Origin: Charina bottae
Lineage: Eukaryota; Chordata; Lepidosauria; Squamata; Charinaidae
Direction: 5' to 3'
NCBI GenBank assembly: GCA_023362775.1
Contig: JALMGJ010000012.1
Location: 18,427,501-18,491,500 of the forward strand
Length of the DNA: 64,000 bases
Shown here: positions 22,697-35,100 of the stretch, one piece after another
Layout of the letters: every line of letters starts with the position of its first letter
How positions within the stretch are numbered: the first letter of the stretch is position 1
Translations under genes and position numbers: made by a program
The notes under the pieces: model-generated
Databases searched by the model: none
What the model saw: only the letters and a program-made list of their open reading frames with translations
Told to the model about the DNA's origin: nothing

Positions 22697-25600
22697 TTTT
22701 TATCCCGCCTTTATTATTTTTATAAATAACTCAAGGCGGCGAACATACCTAATACTCCTTCCTCCTCCTATTTTCCCCACAACAACAGCCCTGTGAGGTG
22801 AGTTGGGCTGAGAGACAGGGACAGGCCCAAGGTCACCCAGCCGGCTTTCATGCCTAAGGCGGGACTAGAACTCACAGTCTCCTGGTTTGCCATTGGCTCC
22901 TTCCTAGGGCTGAGAGACAGGGACTGGCCCAAGGTCTCCCAGCCAGCTTTCATGCCTAAGGCGGGACTAGAACTCATAGACTCCTGGTTTCTAGCCCAGC
23001 ACCTTAACCACTAGACCAAACTGGCTCTCTCTATTTCTTTCTTTTTTCCTTTGTTTCATTGGGATAAAAGGCTGGACTTGAAACAGAGCAGTGGAATATG
23101 TCTATGAAGGTTCTCAGTCATCCAGGTGGAATTGTCTGTAGCTTGAATCATGTCAACTGGATTTCTATTTTCTCAGTGGAAACGTTTCGCTCCTTATCCA
23201 AGGAGCTTCTTCAGTCTGAGAAAAGTTAGTAAGGGCCCTTACTAACTTTGCTCAGACTGAAGAAGCTCCTTGGATAAGGAGCGAAACGTTTCCACTGAGA
23301 AAATAGAAATCCAGTTGACATGATTCAAGCTACAGACAGAGCAGTGGAACTTCTAGCTCACTGACTGGAAGAATGATAGAACTATGGTGTTTTCTCTCAC
23401 CAACACTTCTGAAGGCAGATGGGCCAGACAGGAAGGTATCAAGTACAAGAGGGAGCCAATAAAGGGAGGCTCCTACAAAAGGTCCATCAATGGAAACCAC
23501 ATGGCTTCAAAGACCCACAATTGGTACTTGCTTTTTTGGCCCAGGTTGGAGGAGTATAGCAGAAGAATCCACCAACTGGATGTCATGGTAAATGCTATTT
23601 CTCAAAACACCTGGCCAGTATCATTTCTAAAGTTGAACAAAGTGAAGTCCGGAGAGCAATCTCTTAAGCCTCTTCATTTCCACCCACAAGAGACAAGTGG
23701 ATTAAGGCTATCACAGGGAACAACCCTTTCTGAAATAGGCAGGGACTTTCTTCACATATATCTTGGCATGGGCAGCTATTAGTGAATTCAGTACTGGAAG
23801 CACTTCCCCAAGCATCACTAAATGAACCATTAAAAAGGTACTACTCTTCCCAACTTAAGAGTATTTTTTCATCCCCTCTCTGTCCTCTCCATTCTCAATG
23901 AAAGTCTTTCCCCTTTTTCAACAGAGCAGATTGTGTGTTCTAAGACCGATCATTTCAGACTAACCCTGAGTGATGCTGACATAGATATAACCTTTTAAAT
24001 GTGATTGAACAATGATTCCCCACAGTACCTGGGTTGCTGGGAGATGTAGCTCGAGAACTTCTGGAAATCCATACATTTCCCTTTCATTGTCTTATGAGAT
24101 GGAAAAGAACACTATGTGGTCTGACAAGATGCCCAATTCATCACTCTGAAACAAAGAACAAATTAGGCCACATTGCTGCCCCAGTGGCCACCCAATACTC
24201 AAGAATTATTTCAAAATCACATTATATGAATTTGACCTTTCCAGCAAACTACAAAGTGTGTGTGTGTGGATGCATCGCTTGCTCACACAAAAATGCAATG
24301 ATAGCAAGTATATTTACGACGTCTGATGAAACAAGCTTGAGTCATATGATGTTAATAATGATGGACTCATTCCCTGAATGGCGCTTGAGTAATTACATGC
24401 AGATTGTAGTTCTTGTTTCCTAAAGCTGCCTGCCTATGGGGATGTAAGAATATATTTTCATTTTAGGCAAGGTTATTGAAATTCATTTTTCAATCCCAGA
24501 GAAAACGTTGTCATACCTACGTACCACCACTCCAGGTTTCAAACTTACCCACTACAGTACAGCTCAGAGTAGCATTGATTTGAAGTTACGTTTGCAGCTG
24601 GTCAATGCATTACAGAGTTTGGTTTCTTGGTACTGCTAGTTGCTCTTATCCTCACACTGATGCTGCTTTTACTTCCTTGGTACTGCAAGTGACATTAGTC
24701 CTGGGCCAATTTGTTGTTCAGTCGTTTAGTCGTGTCCGACTCTTCGTGACCTCATGGACCATAGCACGCCAGGCCTTCCTGTCCTCCACTGTCTCTCGGA
24801 GTTTACTCAAATTCATGTTCATTACATCGGTGATGCTATCTAACCATCTCACCCTCTGCCGTCCCCTTCTCCTTTTGCCCTCAGTCTTTCCCAGCATCAG
24901 GGTCTTTTCCAGTGAGTCCTCTCTTTGCATTAGGTGGCCAAAGTATTTGAGCTTCAGCTTCAGCATCTGTCCTTCCAATGAGCAGTCAGGGTTGATTTCC
25001 TTTAGGAGTGACTGATTTGACCTCCTTGCAGTCCAAGGGACTCTTAAGAGTCTTCTCCAGCACCACAGTTCAAAAGCATCAAGTTTGGAAAGCTCTGCTA
25101 TAGAGAAATTGTTAAGTGTTTGTTATTGTTCAGTCGTTTAGTCATGGACCATAGCACGCCAGGCCTTCCTGTTCTCCACTGTCACCTGGAATTTACTCAA
25201 ATTCATGTTCATTACATCAGTGATGCTCTCTAACCATCTCATCCTCTGCCGTCCCCTTCTCCTTTTGCCTTCAGTCTTTCCCAGCATCAGGGTCTTTTCC
25301 AGTGAGTCCTCTCTTCGCATTAGGTGGCCAAAGTATTTGAGCTTCAGCTTCAGTATCTGTCCTTCCAATGAGCAGTCAGGGTTGATTTCCTTTAGGATTG
25401 ACTGGTTTGACCTCCTTGCAGTCCAAGGGACTCTCAAGAGTCTTCTCCAGCACCACAGCTCGACAGCATCAATTCTTCGGCGCTCAGCCTTCCTTATGGT
25501 CCAACCCCTGGGCCAATACCCACCAGTTAAGATTTCTGCCCAGTTGGCAGTTTCCAATCATAGCAGGGAATCAAAACAGGTTGGGCGCTGAGCCACTGTA

Positions 25601-28600
25601 AGGTAGTGCTTAGAATGCTGGACTAGGACTACAGGGATGCAGGTTCAAAAATCCACCCTCAGCCATAAACTTGGTGCCAGTTGCTATCTATTAGCCTGAC
25701 TTTATGTATCATAAAAGCATGAGAGCCAGTGTGGTGTAGTGGTTAAGGACTGTGAGTTCTAGTCCTGCCTTAGGCACAAAGCCAGCTGGGTGACCTTCAG
25801 CCAGTCCCTCCCTCAGCCCTGGGAAGAAAGCAATGGCAAACCACTTCTGAAAAAAACTTGCCAAGAAAATTGCAGGGACTTACGATATGATGAATAAATA
25901 AACAAATAAAACATTTAGTTGTACAGTAATTAAAAACCCTTTAAAAATTCTAAACACATACACCCACTTAACCCATGCAAGACATACTGTATGTTTGGTA
26001 ATATTTTGGTCCTGGGACAATATTTATCTTCCTATGCCTTGTGCTAGGAAGTGTTGCAAAAATTTTATATTCCTATATGGAGTCCTTGGTGCTCTCTGAG
26101 CTTGGTTGTTTGCTTGCAGACATTTCATTACCCGACTAGATAACATCATCAGTGTGAATGAGTGTGGGGTTTGCACTGCCATCGTTAGCACTGATGATGT
26201 TACCTAGTTGGGTAATGAAATGTCTGCAAGCAAACAGCCAAGCTCAGAGAGCACCAAGGACTCCACAGTTCAACCCCAAGCTACATATATTCTCTTCTAT
26301 TGATATTCCTATATCTTTTCTCTGTTGATGTTGTTACTTTTATGTCACTGTAGCTTTAAAAAGAAAAGCCTCTTCTCATTTCCGTTGTTTGATTCATATC
26401 CATCTTGGATTTTAGAAAAGGACAACCCTACCTCCATATTTTCCTCCTTGTTCCTCCACCCTTGAATTTCCCTCCCTGCTTTTCCATTGTTATTCCAATG
26501 CATCCTGAGCATTACTGGATCTTTCCCCCCACCACTAAAGAGATTATGTTTCTCAGATGGAGCTCAGCTAAGACTGAGGTTGATCTAATTACATGTATAT
26601 ATATTTTTAAGTCTCCTTAATCTCACAACACATGGACAGACTCAACCATACTTTCAACTGGGAAACTGTCAGCATCTTAAACCAAGCCAAATCCAAAAAC
26701 ACTAGAGAATTCCTGGAAGCTTGGCACTCAGGCAAAGCAGACATCAACAGACACATAGAGGTAAACAACATTTACATACCATTCATAAGAGACAATAGAA
26801 AAGCCAGAAGACCAGAACACCTCCTTGCCAGCAATCATCACCCAGATATGCAAAGATTAACACCAGGATTAGCACCAGAGGAACAATCAAACAGCACAAT
26901 ATACTCTAATCAAGGAACTATTGTTGCTAGGGAAAGTGGAAGGCAAAAGGAAGAGGGGCCGACCAAGGGCAAGATGGATGGATGATATTCTTGAGGTGAC
27001 GGACTCAACCATGGGGGAGCTGGGGATGGCGATGGCAAAGCAGCCATCAACAGACACATAGAGGTAAACAACATTTACATACCATTCATAAGAGACAATA
27101 GAAAAGCCAGAAGACCAGAACACCTCCTTGCCAGCAATCAACACCCAGATAGGCAAAGATTAACACCAAGATTAGCAGCAGAGGAGCAATCAGACAACAC
27201 AATAGACCCTAATCAAGGAACTATTAACTCAGTCAATCAACCAAGCAGCAAACAACAGCCCAACCAAGGAACTACCAAGGAGAGTACAACACCCCCACCA
27301 ACACAGGCAGGACAAGCCAGGGTATATAAACAGAGAGCAAGTCCCACTTCCTTTTCGCACTGAAGATGTTGCCTAGTCTGGCAATGAAATGTCTGCAAGA
27401 AAGCAAGGCTCAGAGAGCACCAAGGACTCCACAATATTTAAGTCTTCCTGCTCACACTCAAGCCTTTTGTTAGGTGCCTAGATCTCAGTAAGTATTGTGA
27501 ATGTTCCCTCCCTCACTGTTTTTATGATTTCTTCTCCTTTGTTCGTAAGGTCCTATTGATTGAAAACTTACCTATATACAAGAAATGCATAAAAACCTGT
27601 ATCCGGAAAGGGAGAGAGATGCCTGTGCTACACTTCTCCCAGTTCCAGGATTTAACATAAATTATCATTGCCCTTCACTCTGTCTACAGATTTCCCAGAA
27701 GCCAACTGTACTTTCCCAGAATTTGAGTGTCATTACTGCGAAAAGCAACCCCCCCTTCACCAGACTATGGACTGCGTTCACACATGGGCTCCCAAACAGT
27801 ATCCCCAGCTGGTGGGTTGAACGGGAAGTCTTTGTTAATGCTCTTGCTGTGGGAATAAAGTTGGAGGAGGTTGTACAGCGCCCGCCCTCTCTACCTTCTA
27901 GACCAGTGTTTCTCAACCTTGGCAACTTTAAGATGTGTGGACTTCAACTCCCATAATTCCCCAGCCAGCTGGGGAACTCCCAGAATTTCCAGAACTCCCA
28001 GAATTCCCCTGGCTGGCTGGGGAATTCTGGGAGTTGAAGTCCACACTTCTTAAAATTGCCAAGGTTGAGAAACACTGGTCTAGATGAAAGGCAGGATATA
28101 AATTTAACAAACCAAATCTAGCATTAGCAGACATCTGTAAGCAGAAGTCTGTAGGCTTAGTCACAACACCCCTGTTTTAAAAAGCACCTACTGAGGGACT
28201 TAGCCTCTGATTTAGACCTTGTTAGATCTGTGCTAATCAGGGTTGGCCATATTTGGCTAAATGGAGAAATGGCCCATCTCAGTAGATTCATTTGTCTCTG
28301 GTTATAATGCGGCATGGCCTTTGCTTGTCTGCACCCACACCCGCCCCAGACTCATCCCACTGTGTCCTGCAGCTGTGCTGATCCCCAGTGACAGTGGCAT
28401 AAATGATAAGAGATTTCAGCTTACCTGCCCACAAGAACTGTAGAAACCTCACAAAATTTTAGTTTTGCTAGATGCATGTTTTAATGTATTATTATTGCAT
28501 ATAACGGAGAAAATTATATGGAGAAAATCTATGTGGCTCCTAACATTCGACACAGACGTGATGGCACATTATCAATCAATCAATCAAGGAAGCAAGCATA

Positions 28601-31600
28601 TAATAAAGTTTGAATGCTAGATGATGAAATAGACAGGAAACAGCAATAAACTCCAAACAAAAATTTGTAAAACAGACTTGGCTGTGGCAATAATCTGACA
28701 TTTTAGCATTGAATAAACTTACATTGTCTATGTTAATGTGAATAGCATTTTTTTTTCTTGTTTAGGTCTTGGAGGAGCTCTTGGATACCTTACAGGGGCC
28801 ATTGATTGGGGAACAACCGTTTTGGGGAAACACTTGGGGTCAGAATTCCATGTGATATTCTTTTTTGCTGCCCTTGTGTTCCTGCTGTGTCTTACTGTAC
28901 ATTTGTGCAGCATCCCTGAAACGTCTCTTGCCCACATCAGTGCAGAATCTAAAGTCCTGGTGAAAACCTCTAAGCCTGATCAATATGGTGCCCTAGGGAG
29001 TGTCAAGAATGAACATTATAACAGGGAATACAGTGAAACACAGATTTCACCTCGGCAGCAGAAACTCACCATAAAAGCAGACATTCAGGTAACAGTCCTT
29101 TTTAAGTTTACAATTTATTTTATTTTAATTATTGAAATCGAGATCCTTCAGTCTCCCATCTCATGGAAAGTGTCCATTACATTAAATACATTAAAACGAT
29201 ACATTTTAATACATTAAAACGATAGAAAGCAACATTAATGAAAGCATATTCATTAAAACATTGGAGAAAGAAAAGAAAAGAAGAGGAGAGGAGAGGAGAG
29301 GAGAGGAGAGGAGAGGAGAGGAGAGGAGAGGAGAGGAGAGGAGAGGAGAAGGAAGGAAGGAGGGAGGGAGGGAGGGAGGGAGGGAGGGAGGGAGGGAGGG
29401 AAGGAAGGAAGGAAGGAAGGAAGGAAGGAAGGAAGGAAGGAAGGAAGGAAGGAAGGAAGGAAGGAAGGGAAAGGAAGAACATTTACACCAGAAATCGTGT
29501 AAATCTGGCTCTGAGTAATTGCTTCAGAGTCACAACATACAACATTGGAGATTGGTCCTGCCCAAAATAGATTGAACAGTGGGGGTTGGCTTGGCATTTG
29601 AAACCATGCATTTATTTTGTATATTTCAACAGACATAAAATAAGATAACATGGAGGATCTTTGACCATTGACTGTCCAGATGTTTATGAGGCTTGTTCAT
29701 TTTTTTTCCCTTCCAGGTTCAGAGGCAGATAACCATTAAGTCTCTCCTAAAAGCCCTTCTAAGCATGCCATCTCACTACCGCTACCTATGTTTGAGTCAC
29801 CTGATGGGGTGGACAGCTTTCCTTTCCAACATGCTTTTCTTCACTGATTTTATGGGACAGGTAAAAAATGCAAAGAATTGTGGAGCTAGAAGGCTCTCGA
29901 TAGGCCACTGAGCCGACCTTGTGCTTGGTGCAGGAATCCAGCTAAAGTGTCTACAGCAGTGTGTCTCAACCTTGGCAACTTTAAGATGTGAGGACTTCAA
30001 CTCCCAGAATTCCCCAGCCAGCCCTGCTGGTTGGGGAATTCTGGGAATTGAAGTCCTCACATCCTAAAGTTGCCAAGGTTGAGAAATACTGATCTACAGT
30101 AGAACATATGTCTCCCCAGCCTCTGTTTTTCTGAATGAATTATCCTAGGGACAGGCCATGGCTCTTCATTTACAGAAGATATTTCTATCTTTGTTGGCAA
30201 CACTCAGAATTATTCATTAACATCTCAAATAATCCAATGAGAGATCCCAGAGAAATAGATGCCTCCGGGCTTTCTATATAGATCTGGGTAGGTTGGGTAG
30301 CTGGAGATTTCATTTTGCATTTTGTTTGAAAACCTTTGCTTTTTTATCTTCCATATTCTCCAAAATATGAAATGTCAGTATTTATAATGATGATTCCCTG
30401 GAGTTCCCAAGTACATTTAGTTCTGCTTAAATATTTAGAATAAAGCTGAGAGATAGACTGAAAATGTACAATTTGCCCTATTCTCTGCTTTCCATCAGTA
30501 AATATAACATCTCCTTTGAGTCAAGCTTGTCTCCTGGTGACTTCATGGATACATTCATGTAATTTGCTTGGGGAAAATATGGAAGTAATTTGCAATTCTC
30601 TTCTTCTGGGATGTTTATTCAACTTTCTAGTCTAGCTTAGGTAAAGGTTCCCCCCACACATTTGTGCAGTCGTGTCCAACTCTAGGGGCCGGTGTTCATC
30701 TCAGTTTGTTAGCCAAAGAGCCAGCGTTGTCCGAAGACGCTTCCATGGTCATGTGGCCGCATGACGCGTGCGGAACGCTGTTACCTACCTGCGGAAGTGG
30801 TACCTATTCATCTACTTGCATTTGCATGCTTTCGAATTGCTAGGTTGGCAAGAGCTGGGGCTAGTGCGGGAGCTCACTCCGTCACGCAGGACTAGGGATT
30901 CGAAACAAGCCTGGCATCTTACCCGCTGAGCCACCACGCCCCAGCTTACACCACGTCTATCTTACAGCTCTGGAATTTTCCTAGGGATCTCCATTCTAAG
31001 TAGGAACCAGCCAATCCTGTTTAGCTTGTTGTGATCAGCCAAGGCTGGTTAGAGGCTGCCACTTGGCAGACAGTAGATATCTACAAACAACTAAAACTAT
31101 GAACTTCAAATGAACAAAGACATGTTGCAATCCTATGCATATTTACCCAGAAGCATGTTGTGCTGATTTTAGTGGAATTAATTCCAAGTGTGCACAAGAT
31201 TTCTCTCTCAGATTTTCTCTCACAATGAGAAAATCAAAGATATATAAATAACCTTATGATCTAGCCTGAAAGCTAATCAGGCTGAGTCATCGTGGGCTTC
31301 TTTGGAGGAGTTCCAATTTCCGTAAACTCAGTTGACCACACTTCTGTTCATCAAAATGAGAAGTTCCCCAGTCAGCTATGCAACATTTATCTGGGAGCAC
31401 ATAGTCCTGCTTCAGACAAATTTGCCAAGATTTGCAGTTGGTGTAGCCAGTGTTCAACCCATCTGGACTACCGAAGGGCCTTTTTGGAGAACACGGCAGC
31501 ATTGTAACGAATGCAGTCGATCAACTCATGCAGGCAGTGACTCCATTTACTCCATTCTGATGTGCAGTCATGACATGCGCTCTGCACTGAGCAGCTAGTT

Positions 31601-32099
31601 ACTTGGGGACTGGCCACATCGTAAGGCATCACAAGGCTCGATGATGCCAACAGTAAACTACTGCGGATATATTTTCATCGCTTCGCATTGCCAATTGTCA
31701 GTCTTTTCTAGATCAGTATATCAAATCCTGGTCTTTGGGGTTTCTACTTTCTTTAGAAATGAGGTGTGTAGGTTCCATGTCACAAGCCCTTCTTACGCCT
31801 GTCTGTTTGATGCACTGTAGATTGTGTTTGATGGTGATCCTTATGCCCCTCATAACTCCACTGCTTATCTGACCTATGAAAGGGGTGTAGAGATCGGATG
31901 TTGGGGGCTGTGCATCAATGCCATTTCTTCTTCAGTCTATTCCTGTGAGTACCATTAACAAACCTGATTCTTGCTCAAATTCCTGAAGACAAGAGATAAA
32001 TATACAGGGCTAAGTAGATATGGCTTTTGAACATTCAATGCATTTTACACTCATTAACTCAGGGATGGATGGATGGATGGATGGATGGATGGATGGATG

Positions 32100-32154
<55 letters not shown>

Positions 32155-35100
32155 TTGGCAATTCTTTAGGTAAATCGGTATCTTTTTATCTCAGTTACAA
32201 GGATAAAGCAAGGCTCTGAATATGCTGGCTTGTCTGGCGAGTGCCCCAATGAGAGTGCCCCTAAGCCAACTGACAATCTCCCACCAGCCAGAATTTGATG
32301 CTTTGATGGACTGAGAAAAATAGCTGAATGTGATACCCACCTTCCTTTTCTTTGGCCAAAGAGCCGCCTACCACCAACATGATTGGCTAAGGGGCCATGT
32401 TTCCCTGGCTGGACCTAGTTTTCCTGCTGACTGTCTATCCACCATGGAGTAATAGCTGGATTCACTCGATAAGCCCCCCCCCCCCCAGGAAACTACAGCA
32501 GCTACTTTTCTACTGTAGGTAGCATTTGGGTTCTCTGTGGCAACCTCACCAAGAAGTACTTGTTCTGGGGATTGCACACAGTGAGATGTTGTTGGCAAGA
32601 TTATCTGGGCCTGGCTGCCAAAATAATTCCAAAGCTCTTCCTTGCTTGCAGCTTGAAGTAGAACTTCAAAAACTGGATATGGGAGATCCATGTATGCCTG
32701 GAAACGTCTAACAGGGGTAGAATAATCAGATGTGCCTTGCATCATTAAAACATTTTGAAGCTGAAACTTGTTCCTTTCTTCCATGCTGTTTTGCAATTTT
32801 TTTGTTAAACAAAAATCCTCCTTTTTTGTACATATTTCACCTCATAAACATTTTTGGGACATGTTTAATGTGTATGCTGCCCAGAGTTGTTCAGCCTACA
32901 AATGTGATTAATGAATAAAAAATAAATAATTACATTCTGATGTATGTATACATTCCTAGTTTCAGAAGTAGAATTTCCTTGTGGACCTTCAGGCTTTCTT
33001 TAGTTCTTACTATAGGTATAAATACAAAAAGGAAGGTTGAAACTGACTGAGGAAAGTTCAGTCTAGTCCACTATACTGAGTACAGCAAAACTCCAGAAAA
33101 CCCAAAGACTACTTGGAAAACGTTCCCAGAGGTGAAAGAAATAATCTGGTTCATTTTTAAATGGGCCAGCCTAGTTTGCACACCCTGAACTAAATAATGA
33201 AGTAATCTAAAATAGTGTTTCTCAACCTTGGCAACTGGCTGGGGAATTCTGGGAGCTGAAGTCAATACATTTTAAAATTGCCAAGTGTCAGGGAGATAAC
33301 GGGCGGTGAAGGAGGGGGCTCCCTCCTGGAAGGGAAACGCATGCGTAGTACCGAGACTCTATGTTTCCCTCCCAAGAGACTGAAGAAAGCCCCGCCCTAG
33401 GTTGTGGACTCTATCTCTGGGTTTGGTCAAGCCGTGTCAGTTAGCTGGATTCTGTTAGAGCAGAGCTTTCCAAACTTTTCATGTTGGTGACACACTTTTT
33501 AGACATGCATCATTTCGCGACACACTCTTACAGCAGGGCACAAGGCAGGCACTAGGACCTGCGCGGAATCACAGCAGGTTTGGAGGCAGCAAGGCACAAG
33601 GCAGGCACTATGACCTGCGTGGAATCCTGGCAGGGCAAGTTTGGAGGCACAAGGCAGGAACTAGGACCTGTGTGGAATCACAGCAGGTTTGGAGGCAGCC
33701 AGGCACAAGGCAGGCACTAGGACCTGCGTGGAATCCTGGCAGGGCAGGTTTGGAGGCAGCCAGGCACAAGGCAGGCACTAGGACCTGCGTGGAATCCTGG
33801 CAGGGCAGGTTTGGAGGCAGCCAGGCACAAGGCAGGCACTAGGACCTGCGTGGAATCCTGGCAGGGCAGGTTTGGAGGCAGCCAGGCACAAGGCAGGCAC
33901 TAGGACCTGCGCGGAATCCTGGCAGGGCAGGTTTGGAGGCAGCAAGGCAGGCACTAGGACCTGCGCGGAATCCTGGCAGGGCTCGGAGGCAGCAGCAGCC
34001 GCGACACACCCAGACACTGCAGCCGACACACTAACGTGTCCCAACACACAGTTTGGAAAGCTCTGTGTTAGAGTGTTAGGATAATAAACACAAGAGATTT
34101 GATCCCAAGCCTCAGCGTGTTACTTCTGCACTCGAAGTCAGGACATCAAGGTTGAGAAACACTGATCTTTTCTTAAAAAAAAACTTATTAACAAATAAGT
34201 TATTTTTTATTAACAAAAAAGGGAGCAACAAAAGCTTTTTATTAATATTCAGCAGAGATAAAAATGGCTGCCAATTTAACTTCTTCTCCCAATCCGTTTC
34301 TTCCATCAGATTTGCAAAGAGCGCTTCTACCTTACCTAGGATTAAAAGGACTCTATTTTGTTGGTTACCTGCTTTTTGGACTGGGCACTGGATTTATTGG
34401 GCTGTTTCCCAAGGTTCATTCTACTCTGGCTCTGTGCTCCCTGTTTGGTGTCATGTCCAGCACATTGTACACTATACCATTCAACCTTGTTGCTAATTAT
34501 CACAAGGAGGAATTGGTGAGTTCAAATGTCTTATCACTGGCTGTGGAATCTTGCATACATACCATCTTCAAGCGGAGGAAGTGGGGAGTAACAATGAAGT
34601 AAAGGAAGGACCCCAGTCAACTTTCTTCTTTACCGCTAATATCTTAGACACCAGCTGACTGCTCCTGAATCCAGTTTTAGATATTGTTTAGAGTCCCAGG
34701 CCAGGAATCAATGAGGTTCGACTCTTGCCTGGCCCTGACCTGATTAGGAGGGCACCAATAATCCAGTCCATTATCTTTGCTTCCATTTTGCACATACAGT
34801 AGATAGTCTGATCAAATCAAGGTAGAGACACGTCTCGCAAAGCAATGCTAGTAAATGCCATTGCAAATGGGGTTGCTTTGGATTTTAAATAATACATGAA
34901 GCTAAATATCAAACTGTCTCCAATTTCTTCCCCACATTTATGTAATACTGTAATGTGTTTGCATCTTGTTATCAACTTCCATGTCATTATTGCAAGATAA
35001 AACACAGAACAGGATGGAGTGTATCTTCAGATGGATGCTTAACGTCATTTACATTTCATTAACATTCTTGAATAAGGCACTCTGGATCTTCAGGTGTTTT

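Larger units (their letters stand above)
20277..28765 (+). other. SLC45A2 intron 2 (8.5 kb, repeat-rich)
   Basis: Contains a (CA)n tract (21086-21112), a SINE dimer (22690-23030), palindromic Penelope-like pieces, BovB tails, another SINE and a MITE. The stretches 20.3-22.6 and 23.4-24.6 kb show no gene and only degenerate repeat fragments. Confidence 0.8.
33213..34164. mobile_element. Palindromic hAT MITE interrupted by a solo LTR
   Basis: Left part (tagtgtttctcaaccttggc... to attgccaag) and right part (caaggttgagaaacactg) together restore one MITE copy. The interruption is the LTR at 33286-34145. Confidence 0.8.

Noticed and set aside
29238..29651. Repetitive proline/serine or arginine/glutamate-rich frames
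   Set aside because: Translation of the polypurine microsatellite.
31280..31650. Overlapping 60-88 codon frames on both strands
   Set aside because: No family recognised; possibly old retroelement debris, not a gene.
33535..33985. Regularly spaced repeats suggesting a CRISPR-like array
   Set aside because: Contiguous ~60-bp tandem units without unique spacers, inside a eukaryotic hAT element.
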